Shown: positions 1 to 8,624 of the stretch, one piece after another | How positions within the stretch are numbered: the stretch's first letter is position 1 | Layout of the letters: each line of letters begins with the position of its first letter | Assembly: GCF_003202285.1 (NCBI RefSeq) | Contig: NZ_MASW01000014.1 | Coordinates: 1-64,000 of the forward strand | DNA length: 64,000 nucleotides | DNA from: Prauserella muralis | Lineage (GTDB): Bacteria; Actinomycetota; Actinomycetes; Mycobacteriales; Pseudonocardiaceae | Direction of reading: 5' to 3' | Translations under genes and position numbers: made by a program | The notes under the pieces: generated by a model | Database searches by the model: none | Told to the model about the DNA's origin: nothing | What the model saw: the letters and a program-made list of their open reading frames with translations, nothing else

Positions 1-54
1 CCGACACCTGGTCAGGTTTCAGCTGCCGTTGACACTTCGTTCAGCCCGGCGACG

Positions 55-1079
55 GTGGAGGCGTTCATCGACGCCAAGGACGCGCCGGGGCGCTTCAGAA
101 GCTGGAGGCGGGGGTCATGGGCGGCGCTGCTGGAATATCTGCCGACGGCGGGGGTATCGCTGGCTGATCCGCTGCCCGTGATGGTGACGGCCGTTGATGT
201 TCTCCTGGCCCAGTATGCCAACTACGAGGCGAGCGAGCGTGGCCTTTCCGACCGGACGATCGACCGGAACATTCGTGCTGTCCGTGGGTTCGTGGTGTCG
301 CGGATGCGCGAGGGCCGACTGGAGTTGGAGAATCTGACCGCTGGCGATGTCACCGCGTTCGTGGTGGAGCAATCGCATCGCGATCCGCAGTCAGTGCCAC
401 GGCTGGTGACTCCACTACGGTCGCTGCTGCGGTACTTGCATGCCACCGGCGCCATCCCGGTCGGGTTGGCGTTGGCGGTGCCAGCCGTGGCGCGATGGAA
501 ACTGGCTGGTCTGCCCAAAGCTTTGCCCACCGATCAGGTGGCGGCGCTGCTGGCCTCGTGCGATCTCGATAGCCAGGTGGGCAACGGGATGCGGCGATCC
601 TGGCGGTCCTGTCGCGGCTCGGGCTTCGTGCTGGCGAGATCGCATCCCTGCGCCTGGCAGATATCGATTGGCGCAACGGTGAGCTGGCCGTGACTGGCAA
701 GAGCCGTCGAGTTGAGCGGTTACCGTTGCCTGCTGATGTCGGCAAGGCGCTCGTGTCGTATCTGACTGGTTGGCGACCGAAAACCGGTGCCCGCCACGTG
801 TTTGTCTGCGCGTAGGCGCCACATGGGCCGATGAGCCGGAACACCGTCAGCAACGTGGTGGCGCGGCCGGCCCGCCGAGCCGGGCTACCGGTGATGTATG
901 CGCATCGACTGCGTCACAGCGCGGCCAACGCAATGCTGACCGCAGGCGCTTCGCTGGCCGAGATCGGCCAGGTGCTGCGTCATCGTGATCCGATCACGAT
1001 GACGCTCTACACGAAGGTCGACGTGGCGGCCCTGCGTCCGGTCGCCCGTCACTGGCCTGCTTCGGACGGTACGGCATGA
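55..1079 (+). pseudogene. Tyrosine recombinase, frameshifted and interrupted
   Basis: This is a degraded tyrosine recombinase. The N-terminal SAM-like core-binding domain reads from a GTG at 55 (LSDRTIDRNIRAVRGFVVSR). The reading frame shifts near 585-591 to the segment AILAVLSRLGLRAGEIASL, which is the start of the catalytic domain. That frame meets an in-frame TAG at 813-815 and resumes without a further shift through HRLRHSAANAML and LRHRDPITMTLYTKVD, the H-x-L-R-H and final Tyr motifs. So the catalytic Arg-Lys-His-Arg-His-Tyr frame is still readable, but one frameshift and one stop break it. It overlaps the next recombinase by ATGA, the arrangement of tandem recombinase (RIT-like) elements. 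It is probably inactive unless recoded. Confidence 0.85.
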
Positions 1080-1183
1080 GCGCATTGCGTCCAGCCCTCG
1101 CCGACTATCTGGGTGTCCGCCGCGCACTCGGTTTCCGGTTAGATCGGGCGGAGAAGCTGCTCGGCCAGTTCGTCACTTACACA
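1076..1183 (+). pseudogene. Second tandem tyrosine recombinase, N-terminal fragment
   Basis: The ATG at 1076 overlaps the TGA of the preceding recombinase. The first 35 or so residues (LRPALADYLGVRRALGFRLD, then AEKLLGQFVTY) are the typical N-terminus of the second recombinase of a tandem set. After about position 1183 similarity to the family is lost, although the frame stays open to 1333, so the gene is truncated by deletion. Together with the upstream gene it marks the scar of a recombinase-in-trio-like element. No third recombinase was seen. Confidence 0.65.
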
Positions 1184-1472
1184 GCCGGTAGGACTCGCGG
1201 ACGCTCCCGGACACGCCCGTGTGATCCGGTCCTGCAGGTTCCTGATGGTGGTTGTTCAGCGATGCTCACTTCAGTGACCGGCATGCCGACGGGACGTCTG
1301 GCGCTGTGGTCGCCCGCTTCGCGGCTCGTTTGACAGACCCGCTCCGAGGTAGTGGCGCTGGCCGGCCGCACGGCTCTACCCTTTTCCTCCTGAGTTTTTC
1401 AGCGTACGGTGAACTCTACCGCTGGGTACAGGGTGATCGTGATGCTCGGTTCGGCCACCAGGGTGGAGGTGG

Positions 1473-1808
1473 GTGAAATTGAGGTACCGGGATCCGTACG
1501 GGCTGGCATGGCAACAGCTGGGCAACGCGCTGTGGGATGTGTTGGCAGTCGCGTGGTGGATGCTGGTGGCTGCCAGCGTCGCGTTCGGTGCATGCTGGTG
1601 CATGGGGCAGTTCATGTATATGGAGTGGGTTCGCGAACATCCTCCGCCCCGCCTCCGGTTCTTTGCCGAACGCAGGCTGCGTCAGGACATCGCCCGCGGG
1701 TTGGGCGATCTTGAGGACTACCTGCGCAAATGCGATCCAGTACACCTTGACGACCGGCCAGCTCGGGCCGGACGGTCCCGAACTTGGAGGGGGTGGTGCC
1801 GACCTTGA
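1473..1808 (+). CDS. Small hypothetical membrane protein
   Basis: This possible 111-residue protein starts at a GTG at 1473, with GGAGGTGG just upstream as a ribosome binding site. A hydrophobic stretch rich in Trp, Ala and Val (residues about 19-48, VLAVAWWMLVAASVAFGACW) is a likely membrane helix or hairpin. A basic tail with FFAERRLRQDIARGLGDLED follows. I do not recognise a family; small membrane ORFs like this occur on actinobacterial integrative elements. The last 25 residues look like read-through of another frame, so the true end may be lost. The flanking stretches 1184-1472 and 1809-2100 show nothing recognisable. Confidence 0.4.
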   Translation: MKLRYRDPYGLAWQQLGNALWDVLAVAWWMLVAASVAFGACWCMGQFMYMEWVREHPPPRLRFFAERRLRQDIARGLGDLEDYLRKCDPVHLDDRPARAGRSRTWRGWCRP

Positions 1809-2100
1809 AACAGACTCCGATGGCCCGGACGCCTCCTGAGTCTACGGTTCGCAGTTCGATCTCTGACTGCAGCCCCAACACCGGCCGCTGGGGGCCGACG
1901 AGTTCGAACCTGTGCCCGGCGGGACGTCGGTGCCAACCACGGCTCGGTGGCGGCCAAACGGATCGGGGGCGGCTGGAGCGTCCGGGCTGTGAGGCGACAT
2001 CGACGCCGGGCCGAGTCCTGTGAGGAACGTGTCAGTGGCCCGCAGGCTGCAGCGGCTGCGGGCAGCATCCCCGCAGGTCGTACCGGGTGGGCCTGGCTGG

Positions 2101-2605
2101 ATGGGTGATGGTGAGCAGATGATGGCGAGCCGCTGGCAGGACGAGGGCGAGGGGCTGCTCCGGGTGGTGGAGCGCATCGCCCTGATCCTGAACGAGGCGG
2201 GGTCCCACGGATGTCGGCCAGGGTGTTCGCCTACATGCTCGCCGACGACGCCGAACGCTACACCTCCGCCGCGCTCGCGGAAGGGCTTCGGGTCAGTCCG
2301 GCCGCGATCTCGGGGGCGGTGCGCCATCTCACCGCGACGCGGATGGTGGTCAAGGAACGCCAACCCGGGAAGAGGGCGGAGCTCTACCGGGTCTGTGACG
2401 GCAACGTCTGGGGCATGGTCGTGGCCCCTGGATCCCGGTTCTCAAGCAGTGGCAGTCCACGCTGGAGAGCGCCACGGTCGAGCTCGGCGCTCCCGGCGGT
2501 GAAGGCCACCGATTAGCCGAGGCGACGACGTTCATCGCGTTCCTGCGCAACGAGCTGGAGGGAATGCTGGAGCGCTGGTCTGATCACCGGCTGGATCCTC
2601 GGTGA
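2101..2605 (+). pseudogene. MarR/GbsR-like transcriptional regulator, two frameshifts
   Basis: Three overlapping frames join into one winged-helix regulator. The segment from 2101 or 2122 reads LLRVVERIALILNEAG. A one-base loss in the G-run near 2197-2201 shifts to MSARVFAYMLADDAERYTSA and LRVSPAAISGAVRHL, the recognition-helix region. A second shift near 2430 leads to VLKQWQSTLESATVELG and FLRNELEGMLERW, ending at TGA 2603-2605. The order and content match family members that control actinobacterial efflux pumps. The gene faces the end of an MMPL gene, so it may once have controlled a neighbouring transporter. Stretch 2606-2724 holds nothing I can name. Confidence 0.75.
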
Positions 2606-2724
2606 CCGAGACACCGGCGGTGATGGTCGACCGCGTTCGGCCGTGCGGGCAGACGGGGTCGACGTGGTGGGGCTGCTGAACGTGCCCCCGGTGGTTCGGC
2701 TCCGGATGCTTCCGGGGGGCTCGT

Positions 2725-5064
2725 TCAGTCGCGGACCTCGATGTGGTGTCGGTCGGTGGCCTCGGCCTGCTGGTTGAGCATGGTCAGCAGCTTGTCGCCC
2801 TCGACGTCAAGGTCCGGCAGCAGGCGGTCGAGCCAGCGGGGCAGCCACCATGCTCGTTCGCCGAAGAGGGCCATGAGCGCCGGGACGAGGGTCAGCCGGA
2901 CGACGAAAGCGTCGATGAGGATGCCAGCGGCGAGAGCGAAGCCGATCTGCTTGATCATGATGTCGTGGCTGAAGATGAAGCCGGAGAACACCGCGACCAT
3001 GATGATGGCGGCCGCGACGACGACCCGGCTGGCCTGGTCGAACCCATGGACGACGCTGTGTCGGGCCGGCTGGCCGTGGATGTGTGCCTCGCGCATCGAG
3101 GAGACCAGGAAGACCTCGTAGTCCATGGCGAGTCCGTAGAGGATGCCGGTCACGATGATCGGCATGAAGCTCATGAGTGGGCCGCCGGTGTCGAACCCGA
3201 AGAGGCCGCTGAGCCAGCCCCACTGGAAGACGGCGGTGGTGGCACCGAAGGTGGCCAGGATGCTGAGCAGGAAGCCGGCTGTGGCCTTGATCGGGACGAC
3301 CACGGAGCGGAAGACGAGCATCAGGATCAGGACGGAGAGGACGATGATGATGCCGAGGTAGAGCGGAAGGACATCGGCGAGTTTGTCGGACATGTCGATG
3401 CCGATGGCGGTGAACCCGGTCACGCCCAGCCGCACCTGGTTGCTCTGGGCGATCGCGTTGCTGGGCTCGCGCAGCGACTTCACAAGATCGCTGGTGGCCT
3501 CGTCGCTGGGGCCGGAGGTGGGGATGACGCTGAACACGGCCAGGTCGCCGGCCTCGTTGACGCCGACGGGTGCGGCCAGCACGATGTCGTCTCGGTGTTG
3601 GAACTCGTCGGCCAGTTTCGCGGTCAGCTCGGGTGTGACGCGGCCTGCGGTGCCGGTGGGCTCCGCGGTGACCAGGAGCGGGCCGTTGAATCCCTCACCG
3701 AAGCCTTGGGAGACCGCCTCGTAGCTCTGTCGGGCGGCGGTGTCCTGGTTCGCGGTCGCACCAGTTGGGATGCCCAGGTTCATGCTGGCCGCGGGGATCG
3801 CCATCACGCCCAGGATCGCGACCACGCCGCCGATGACGGGCCACCGGAACCTGATGACACCCTTGACCCAGTGGTCAGCGACGCTGTGGGACTCCGCGTC
3901 CGCCTTGGCGTAGCGTCGGGCTCGGGCCTTGTCCGAGCAGATCCGCTCCCCGACCAGCCCTAACAGCGCGGGCAGCAGGGTCAGGGCGATGAGCACGGCC
4001 AGGGCCACCGTGGACGCCGCGACCAGGGCCATCGTGGAGAGCATCGCGATGTCGATGACGGTCAGCGCGGTCAGCGCGATGAGGACGGTCAGGCCGGCGA
4101 AGAAGACCGCGCTGCCTGCGGTGCCGACAGCTCTGCCTGCTGCCTCCTGTGCGGTGAGTCCCTGATCGAGAATCAGCCGTCGCTGCCGGTTGACAACGAA
4201 TAGGGCGTAGTCGATGCCGACGGCGAGGCCGACCATGAGACCGAGCACGGGCGTGGCGGAGTTCATCTCGACGGCCGTGGAGAGCGCGTACGCGCCGCCC
4301 ACGCCGATGCCGATGCCGACCAGCGCGGTGATCAGGGGCAGGCCGGCCGCGATCAGCGAGCCCAGGGTGAGCACCAGCACCAGGGCGGCGACGGCGAGAC
4401 CGATCACTTCGCCAACACCGACCGGGATCTCGATGGCCTTGAGCGAGTCGCTCGGGAGAACGGTGATCCCCGTACCCTGCTCGGCACGCTCCACCACCTC
4501 GACCACCGAGCTGACGTCCTCAGGTGTCAATGAGGTGGAGGCGACCGTAAACTGGAACTGGAACAGCGCGACCTGCCCGTCCGAGGACACGAGCACGCCG
4601 GGCACCGGTGCCCCGTCCACCAGCAGCGGCTGGTAGGGAGGCGCCTGCCCGTGGTCCGGCCCGGCTGGCGGAGTGCCCGGTGCCTTCTCCTCGGGCGTGC
4701 CTGGGGTGCCCTCCTCCGAGGTACCCGTGGCGAGGTCAAGGGGATTGACGACCTTGTCGAGGTCATAGACGTCGCTGACGGTGCCGCTGATCACCGCGAG
4801 TCGCTCCGCCGTGTCGAGGCGCTCACCGTCGGGCGCGGTGAAGACCACACTGGCCTGCCCTCCCGAGGCGGCGGGGAGCTCATCGGCTACGCGGTCGAGC
4901 ACAGTCTGGGCCTCGGTGCCCTCGATCTTCATCTCCGAGCTGACGCTCACCCCGTTGATGGCGACCGCACCGACGACCACTGCGAGGGCGGCGAGCCAGC
5001 CCGCAATGAACAGCCACGGCCTGCCGAACGCCGTTCGTCCGAGCCGGTACAAGAAAGTGGACAT
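2725..5064 (-). CDS. MMPL/RND-family efflux transporter
   Basis: The 779-residue protein has MMPL architecture. An N-terminal membrane helix (residues about 16-38) precedes a periplasmic-type domain with an inserted Gly/Pro/Glu-rich stretch near residues 115-140. Five or six helices follow, including VGLAVGIDYALFVV with the Gly/Asp pattern of RND-type proton relays. A second helix-loop-six-helix repeat carries ILYGLAMDYEVFLV. Length and duplicated topology are complete. Such proteins export drugs, lipids or small molecules using proton motive force. The gene lies 48 bp downstream of a TetR gene on the same strand, so it is probably in that regulator's operon. The start ATG at 5064 follows an AGGAG. 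The substrate cannot be read from the sequence. Confidence 0.88.
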   Translation of the reverse strand: MSTFLYRLGRTAFGRPWLFIAGWLAALAVVVGAVAINGVSVSSEMKIEGTEAQTVLDRVADELPAASGGQASVVFTAPDGERLDTAERLAVISGTVSDVYDLDKVVNPLDLATGTSEEGTPGTPEEKAPGTPPAGPDHGQAPPYQPLLVDGAPVPGVLVSSDGQVALFQFQFTVASTSLTPEDVSSVVEVVERAEQGTGITVLPSDSLKAIEIPVGVGEVIGLAVAALVLVLTLGSLIAAGLPLITALVGIGIGVGGAYALSTAVEMNSATPVLGLMVGLAVGIDYALFVVNRQRRLILDQGLTAQEAAGRAVGTAGSAVFFAGLTVLIALTALTVIDIAMLSTMALVAASTVALAVLIALTLLPALLGLVGERICSDKARARRYAKADAESHSVADHWVKGVIRFRWPVIGGVVAILGVMAIPAASMNLGIPTGATANQDTAARQSYEAVSQGFGEGFNGPLLVTAEPTGTAGRVTPELTAKLADEFQHRDDIVLAAPVGVNEAGDLAVFSVIPTSGPSDEATSDLVKSLREPSNAIAQSNQVRLGVTGFTAIGIDMSDKLADVLPLYLGIIIVLSVLILMLVFRSVVVPIKATAGFLLSILATFGATTAVFQWGWLSGLFGFDTGGPLMSFMPIIVTGILYGLAMDYEVFLVSSMREAHIHGQPARHSVVHGFDQASRVVVAAAIIMVAVFSGFIFSHDIMIKQIGFALAAGILIDAFVVRLTLVPALMALFGERAWWLPRWLDRLLPDLDVEGDKLLTMLNQQAEATDRHHIEVRD

Positions 5065-5112
5065 GAGGGACTGGTGCTCCTTGAGGGCAAAGAGGGGCGG
5101 TGTCTAGAAGGT

Positions 5113-5715
5113 CTAGAAGCCGTGGCGCAGGTAGTCGAAAGTGATGTCGAGGAACGAGCTGTAGTCCATCGACGCGGGGCTGGGGTCGTACTCGCCGCCG
5201 AGGTCCACATCAAGGGTTCCCTCTAGAGCGGCCATCACGGCGCCGTACACGGCACCGAACAACAGCGGCACGTAGACGGTGGGGTACCGGTCCCCCGCCA
5301 CCGAGCCCAAGAGTTCCTGCGCGGTATGGCGCATGCGTTGCTGAACGCCCAGCACGTGGGGCTCCAGGGTCGGGTACCGCCGCGCCATCGCCATCAGCTC
5401 GCGCATCCTCACCAACGCGTCCGTGGTGAACTGCGTCTTCATCACAGCCAACAGGACGTCGAGCAGCGGCAGGTCAGCGGGAAGGCCGGCCAGGATCGCG
5501 CTGGCGTCGTCGACACCACCGAACGCGACCGAAGCGACCGCCTCCTCCTTGCAGGAGAAGTGGTTGCCGAAGGTCCGCCGCGAGTACCCCGCCCGCTCCA
5601 CCACGTCCGCGGTGACAAACCCCGACAAGCCGCGCTCACGGGTCAGCTCGAACGCCGCCTTGGCCAGCGCCTCTCTCGTCGCCTCGCGCTTGAGGTCCCG
5701 CAACCCACGATCCAC
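5113..5715 (-). CDS. TetR-family transcriptional regulator
   Basis: This 200-residue regulator has an N-terminal TetR helix-turn-helix: EALAKAAFELTRERGLSGF, then VTADVVERAGYSRRTFGNHF as helices 2-3, with the Cys-Lys-Glu-Glu-Ala continuation. A helical ligand-binding domain follows, including DALVRMRELMAMARRYP. I chose the GTG at 5715-5713 because homology begins there; the open frame runs on to 6555 but the extra residues are low-complexity and not TetR-like. It sits immediately upstream of the MMPL exporter gene. A pair of direct repeats overlaps its likely promoter, so it is probably an autoregulated repressor of the pump. Confidence 0.85.
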   Translation of the reverse strand: MDRGLRDLKREATREALAKAAFELTRERGLSGFVTADVVERAGYSRRTFGNHFSCKEEAVASVAFGGVDDASAILAGLPADLPLLDVLLAVMKTQFTTDALVRMRELMAMARRYPTLEPHVLGVQQRMRHTAQELLGSVAGDRYPTVYVPLLFGAVYGAVMAALEGTLDVDLGGEYDPSPASMDYSSFLDITFDYLRHGF

Positions 5716-5719
5716 GCCC

Positions 5720-5761
5720 TCAGTATGCCCACCTCTGCCCAATGAGCAAAATTGCCCAATG
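5720..5761 (-). promoter_or_regulatory. Direct repeats over the likely TetR promoter
   Basis: The motif TGCCCAATGnGC occurs twice, at 5736-5747 and 5753-5764, 17 bp apart, just upstream of the TetR start. Read on the minus strand, a possible -35 TTGCTC and -10 CATACT with 16 bp between them lie across the repeats. Overlap of repeats and promoter suggests an operator. This is inference from spacing only. Confidence 0.4.
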
Positions 5762-5764
5762 TGC

Positions 5765-6350
5765 ACATCGATGCTGGCCTCGGCGCAGTTGCTCCCAGGC
5801 AGCCGTCCGGCGACGGCGGGCCGCTGGCGTGACGGCACGACGGGCTTCGCAGCGGACGGCGAGGTCGGAGGCCCCCTGAGAATCGGAGGTGCCACTCGTC
5901 GCGGCATCCGGCTCAAGCAAGCCGCTGAGGCGCGTGGGGTTGAGGTGCTCGTTTCCTGCGCCTGCAGGATCCGTGGACGAGGCGGGTTTGAGTGCCGTCC
6001 GGCCTGCTGGGTTTCCCGTGGTGGACGAGGTAGTCGCTTGAACGCCCTGCGGGTGACAGGCAGCCACCATCGTTGCCATTCGTGTGCGGAATGTGGCCCG
6101 ACTTGGGCCACGAAACCGGTCTGATAGTTGGCACGGTCTTCGACCTGGTCGGCGCCGGGCACACACCAGCGCGCCGCGCTCGCGATATCGCAGATTCCGG
6201 GCCCCGCCCTGGCTCGCCACGCTGTCGGCCTCGACAATCTGACCTCGGCAAGCCAGGACGATCTGGTGGCCGTGCTTCTCCCGGCCTCGCCCCGGCTCTG
6301 GCCACGCGAGAATGGCGGGCTGGTGCGCTCGCTGTCCCTCCACCGGTTAT
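5765..6350. other. Intergenic stretch without a recognisable gene
   Basis: Almost 600 bp lie between the divergent TetR and MarR genes. Open frames here are long on both strands because of high GC, but none shows a family I know, a credible start or a hydrophobic segment. It may be a decayed gene. I see no terminator or repeat beyond the direct repeats next to the TetR start. Confidence 0.5.
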
Positions 6351-6367
6351 GGTTGGTACATGCAACC
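6351..6367 (+). promoter_or_regulatory. Inverted repeat over the MarR start codon
   Basis: GGTTG at 6351-6355 and CAACC at 6363-6367 form a small inverted repeat with a 7-bp spacer. It covers the ATG at 6360, a common position for MarR autoregulatory operators. The arms are short, so this is tentative. Confidence 0.3.
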
Positions 6368-6854
6368 GCTTGGGTCGAAGGCCGACCTGGTCTCGGTGGA
6401 GTCCATCGAGCAGGAGCTGACTTTGTTGGTGCGGCGCGCCCAGAAGGTGCATCTGCGCGGGGGCCCGACCGAGCAGGTCGTGGAGAGGGCCGCCTACGGC
6501 ATCCTTGCGTGGCTCCATGACACCGGCCCACTGCGGCCCAGTGCGCTGGCAGCACACTTCCACCTGGACGCCTCGACGATCAGCCGGCAGGTCGCCTCCC
6601 TGGAGCAGGCCGGCCTGATCACGCGGGAAGCCGACACCGAGGACCGACGCGCCTTCCGACTGCGACTCACCGAGCGCGGCCGAGACGTCCTGACCACGAC
6701 CCGGGCGGAACGACGCGGTGTCGTCCGGAAGCTGCTGCAGTCGTGGTCGCCCGAGGACCTGGCGAACTTCGCTTCCCTGCTCGCCGCGTTCAACGCCGGC
6801 CTCGACAAGCATCTGGCCTCGGACCCGAACAGCACAGAACGGAGCCAGCGATGA
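6360..6854 (+). CDS. MarR-family transcriptional regulator
   Basis: The protein has 164 residues with the full MarR winged helix: PLRPSALAAHFHLDASTISR and QVASLEQAGLITREADTEDR. The latter is the recognition helix followed by the DxRxxxLxLTxxG-type wing (ADTEDRRAFRLRLTERGRDV). The ATG at 6360 is preferred to upstream starts because family homology begins soon after it. The stop overlaps the ATG of an MFS exporter (ATGA at 6851-6854), so the two are translationally coupled. It most likely represses the pair and responds to a small phenolic or drug-like ligand, as MarR proteins commonly do. Confidence 0.88.
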   Translation: MQPLGSKADLVSVESIEQELTLLVRRAQKVHLRGGPTEQVVERAAYGILAWLHDTGPLRPSALAAHFHLDASTISRQVASLEQAGLITREADTEDRRAFRLRLTERGRDVLTTTRAERRGVVRKLLQSWSPEDLANFASLLAAFNAGLDKHLASDPNSTERSQR

Positions 6855-8539
6855 GCACGCCGTCTTCCCCCGAAGCCGGTGCCCCTGGGGCACCCGGCGA
6901 ACAGGTGATGCCGGGGCTGACGCACCGGCAGATCCTCACCGTCCTGGTGGGGCTCATGATGGGGATGCTGGTCGCCGCCCTGTCCCAGACGATCGTGGCC
7001 ACGGCGCTGCCCACCATCGTCGGTGAGCTCGGCGGCCAGGACCAGCTGGCCTGGGTCGTCTCGGCCACCTTGTTGACCTCGACCGCCTCCACACCGATCT
7101 GGGGCAAGCTGTCGGACCTGTACGGCCGCAAGATCATGTTCCAGTCCGCGATCGGGATCTTCCTGGTCTCCTCCCTGGCCTCGGGGTTCGCCCAGAACAT
7201 GGGGCAACTCGTCGGATTCCGGGCCGTGATGGGAATCGGCGTTGGTGGGCTGATGGCACTGTCCCAGGCGATCATCGGCGACGTCGTCAGCCCCCGCGAA
7301 CGCGGCCGCTACCAGGGCTACATCGGCTCGGTCTTCGGCCTGGCCACCGTCGCCGGGCCACTGCTCGGTGGCTTCCTGGTCGAGCACCTCTCGTGGCGGT
7401 GGACCTTCTGGGTCGGAATCCCCATCGGCATCGCGGCCCTGGCGGTGACCGAACGTGTGCTGAAGCTGCCGTTCCCGCGCCGCAGGCATGCCATCGACTG
7501 GTTGGGGGCCTTCTTCATCGTCGCCGGGATCAGCGCCCTGCTGTTGATGCTCTCGCTCGGCGGCAAGGAGTTCGCCTGGAACTCGGGCTGGACCTACGGG
7601 CTGACCGCGGTGGCGGTGCTCATGCTCGCGCTCACCGTCTGGCAGGAGCGCCGGGCGGTCGAACCGATCATGCCCCCGCGACTGTTCGCCAACCACACCT
7701 TCGTCATCACCAGCCTGGCCGGTTTCGCGGTCGGGGTCGCCATGTTCGGCGCCATCATCTTCCTCCCGCAGTACCTGCAGATCGTCAAAGGCGAGTCACC
7801 CACCGCATCCGGCCTGCTGACGCTTCCCCTGATGGTCGGCCTGCTGGCCACGTCCATCGCCTCCGGACGCATGATCACCCACACCGGCCGCTACAAGATC
7901 TACCCCGTCGTCGGCCTGTTGGTCGCCGTCCTGGGGCTGACGCTGATGAGCCGGATGTCGGTGGACACCTCGCTGTGGCTGGCCGGGGTGTTCATGTTCA
8001 TCACCGGCGCAGGCATCGGCATGGTGATGCAGGTCCTCGTGCTGGCGACCCAGAACGCCGTGCCCCACGCCGACCTCGGCGTCGCGACCTCCGGAGCCAC
8101 CTTCTTCCGCTCCCTCGGCGGCGCGATGGGAGTCGCAGTCTTCGGCGCACTGCTCACCCACCGCCTCCGCGACACCATCCCCGCGCAGCTCAAGGCGGCC
8201 GGGGTCACCGCCGACCAGATGCCCGCCGGGACTGCCACCCAGGGCAGCCCCGAACAGATCGCGGCGCTGCCCGAGCCCATCCATCTCGCAGTCACCACCG
8301 GGTTCGCCGAGGCGCTGCAAACCACCTTCCTCGCCGCCGTACCGTTCGCGCTGCTCGGGTTCGTCACCCTGCTCTTCCTACGCGAAACCCCGCTGCGACA
8401 GACCCACGGACACACCTCCGCCGAGGACCTCGCCACCGCATTCGAAACCTCGGTCGACCCCGACGCGCATCTCACCGACCACGAGAACCGGCCCGGATCG
8501 GGCGAAGTCTCCAGGAAGGTTGGTCAGCCGGGTGACTGA
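6851..8539 (+). CDS. MFS drug exporter, DHA2 (EmrB/QacA) type
   Basis: This 562-residue, 14-helix-type major facilitator is a proton antiporter in the cytoplasmic membrane. Helix 1 carries LSQTIVATALPTIVGELGG, the DHA2 motif D1 region. Loop 2-3 has GKLSDLYGRK, the MFS motif A. Helix 5 has GLATVAGPLLGGFLVEHLSW, antiporter motif C. The 562 residues cover the usual length, and a hydrophilic C-terminal tail follows the last helix. The gene is coupled to the MarR gene by a 4-bp overlap. The substrate is not predictable; export of hydrophobic or toxic compounds would fit the catabolic surroundings. Confidence 0.9.
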   Translation: MSTPSSPEAGAPGAPGEQVMPGLTHRQILTVLVGLMMGMLVAALSQTIVATALPTIVGELGGQDQLAWVVSATLLTSTASTPIWGKLSDLYGRKIMFQSAIGIFLVSSLASGFAQNMGQLVGFRAVMGIGVGGLMALSQAIIGDVVSPRERGRYQGYIGSVFGLATVAGPLLGGFLVEHLSWRWTFWVGIPIGIAALAVTERVLKLPFPRRRHAIDWLGAFFIVAGISALLLMLSLGGKEFAWNSGWTYGLTAVAVLMLALTVWQERRAVEPIMPPRLFANHTFVITSLAGFAVGVAMFGAIIFLPQYLQIVKGESPTASGLLTLPLMVGLLATSIASGRMITHTGRYKIYPVVGLLVAVLGLTLMSRMSVDTSLWLAGVFMFITGAGIGMVMQVLVLATQNAVPHADLGVATSGATFFRSLGGAMGVAVFGALLTHRLRDTIPAQLKAAGVTADQMPAGTATQGSPEQIAALPEPIHLAVTTGFAEALQTTFLAAVPFALLGFVTLLFLRETPLRQTHGHTSAEDLATAFETSVDPDAHLTDHENRPGSGEVSRKVGQPGD

Positions 8540-8624
8540 TGGACGGCCTCCGAGGGTCTGTCAAACAAATTTCGGACGGCGCCCCAGCCGCGGTCCTGCC
8601 GAGAGGCTGCGCTGGGAGCCGTGC

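Noticed and set aside
1860-1925. Possible tRNA because of a GTTCGAA-like stretch
   Set aside because: No acceptor or anticodon stems can be paired around it.
2743-3963. A 406-codon open frame on the plus strand opposite the MMPL gene
   Set aside because: It is rich in Asp, Glu, Gly and His with no known domain, and mirrors the codons of the real minus-strand gene; a GC-rich shadow.
5716-6555. N-terminal extension of the TetR open frame
   Set aside because: No family similarity and low-complexity composition; TetR homology begins at the GTG at 5715.
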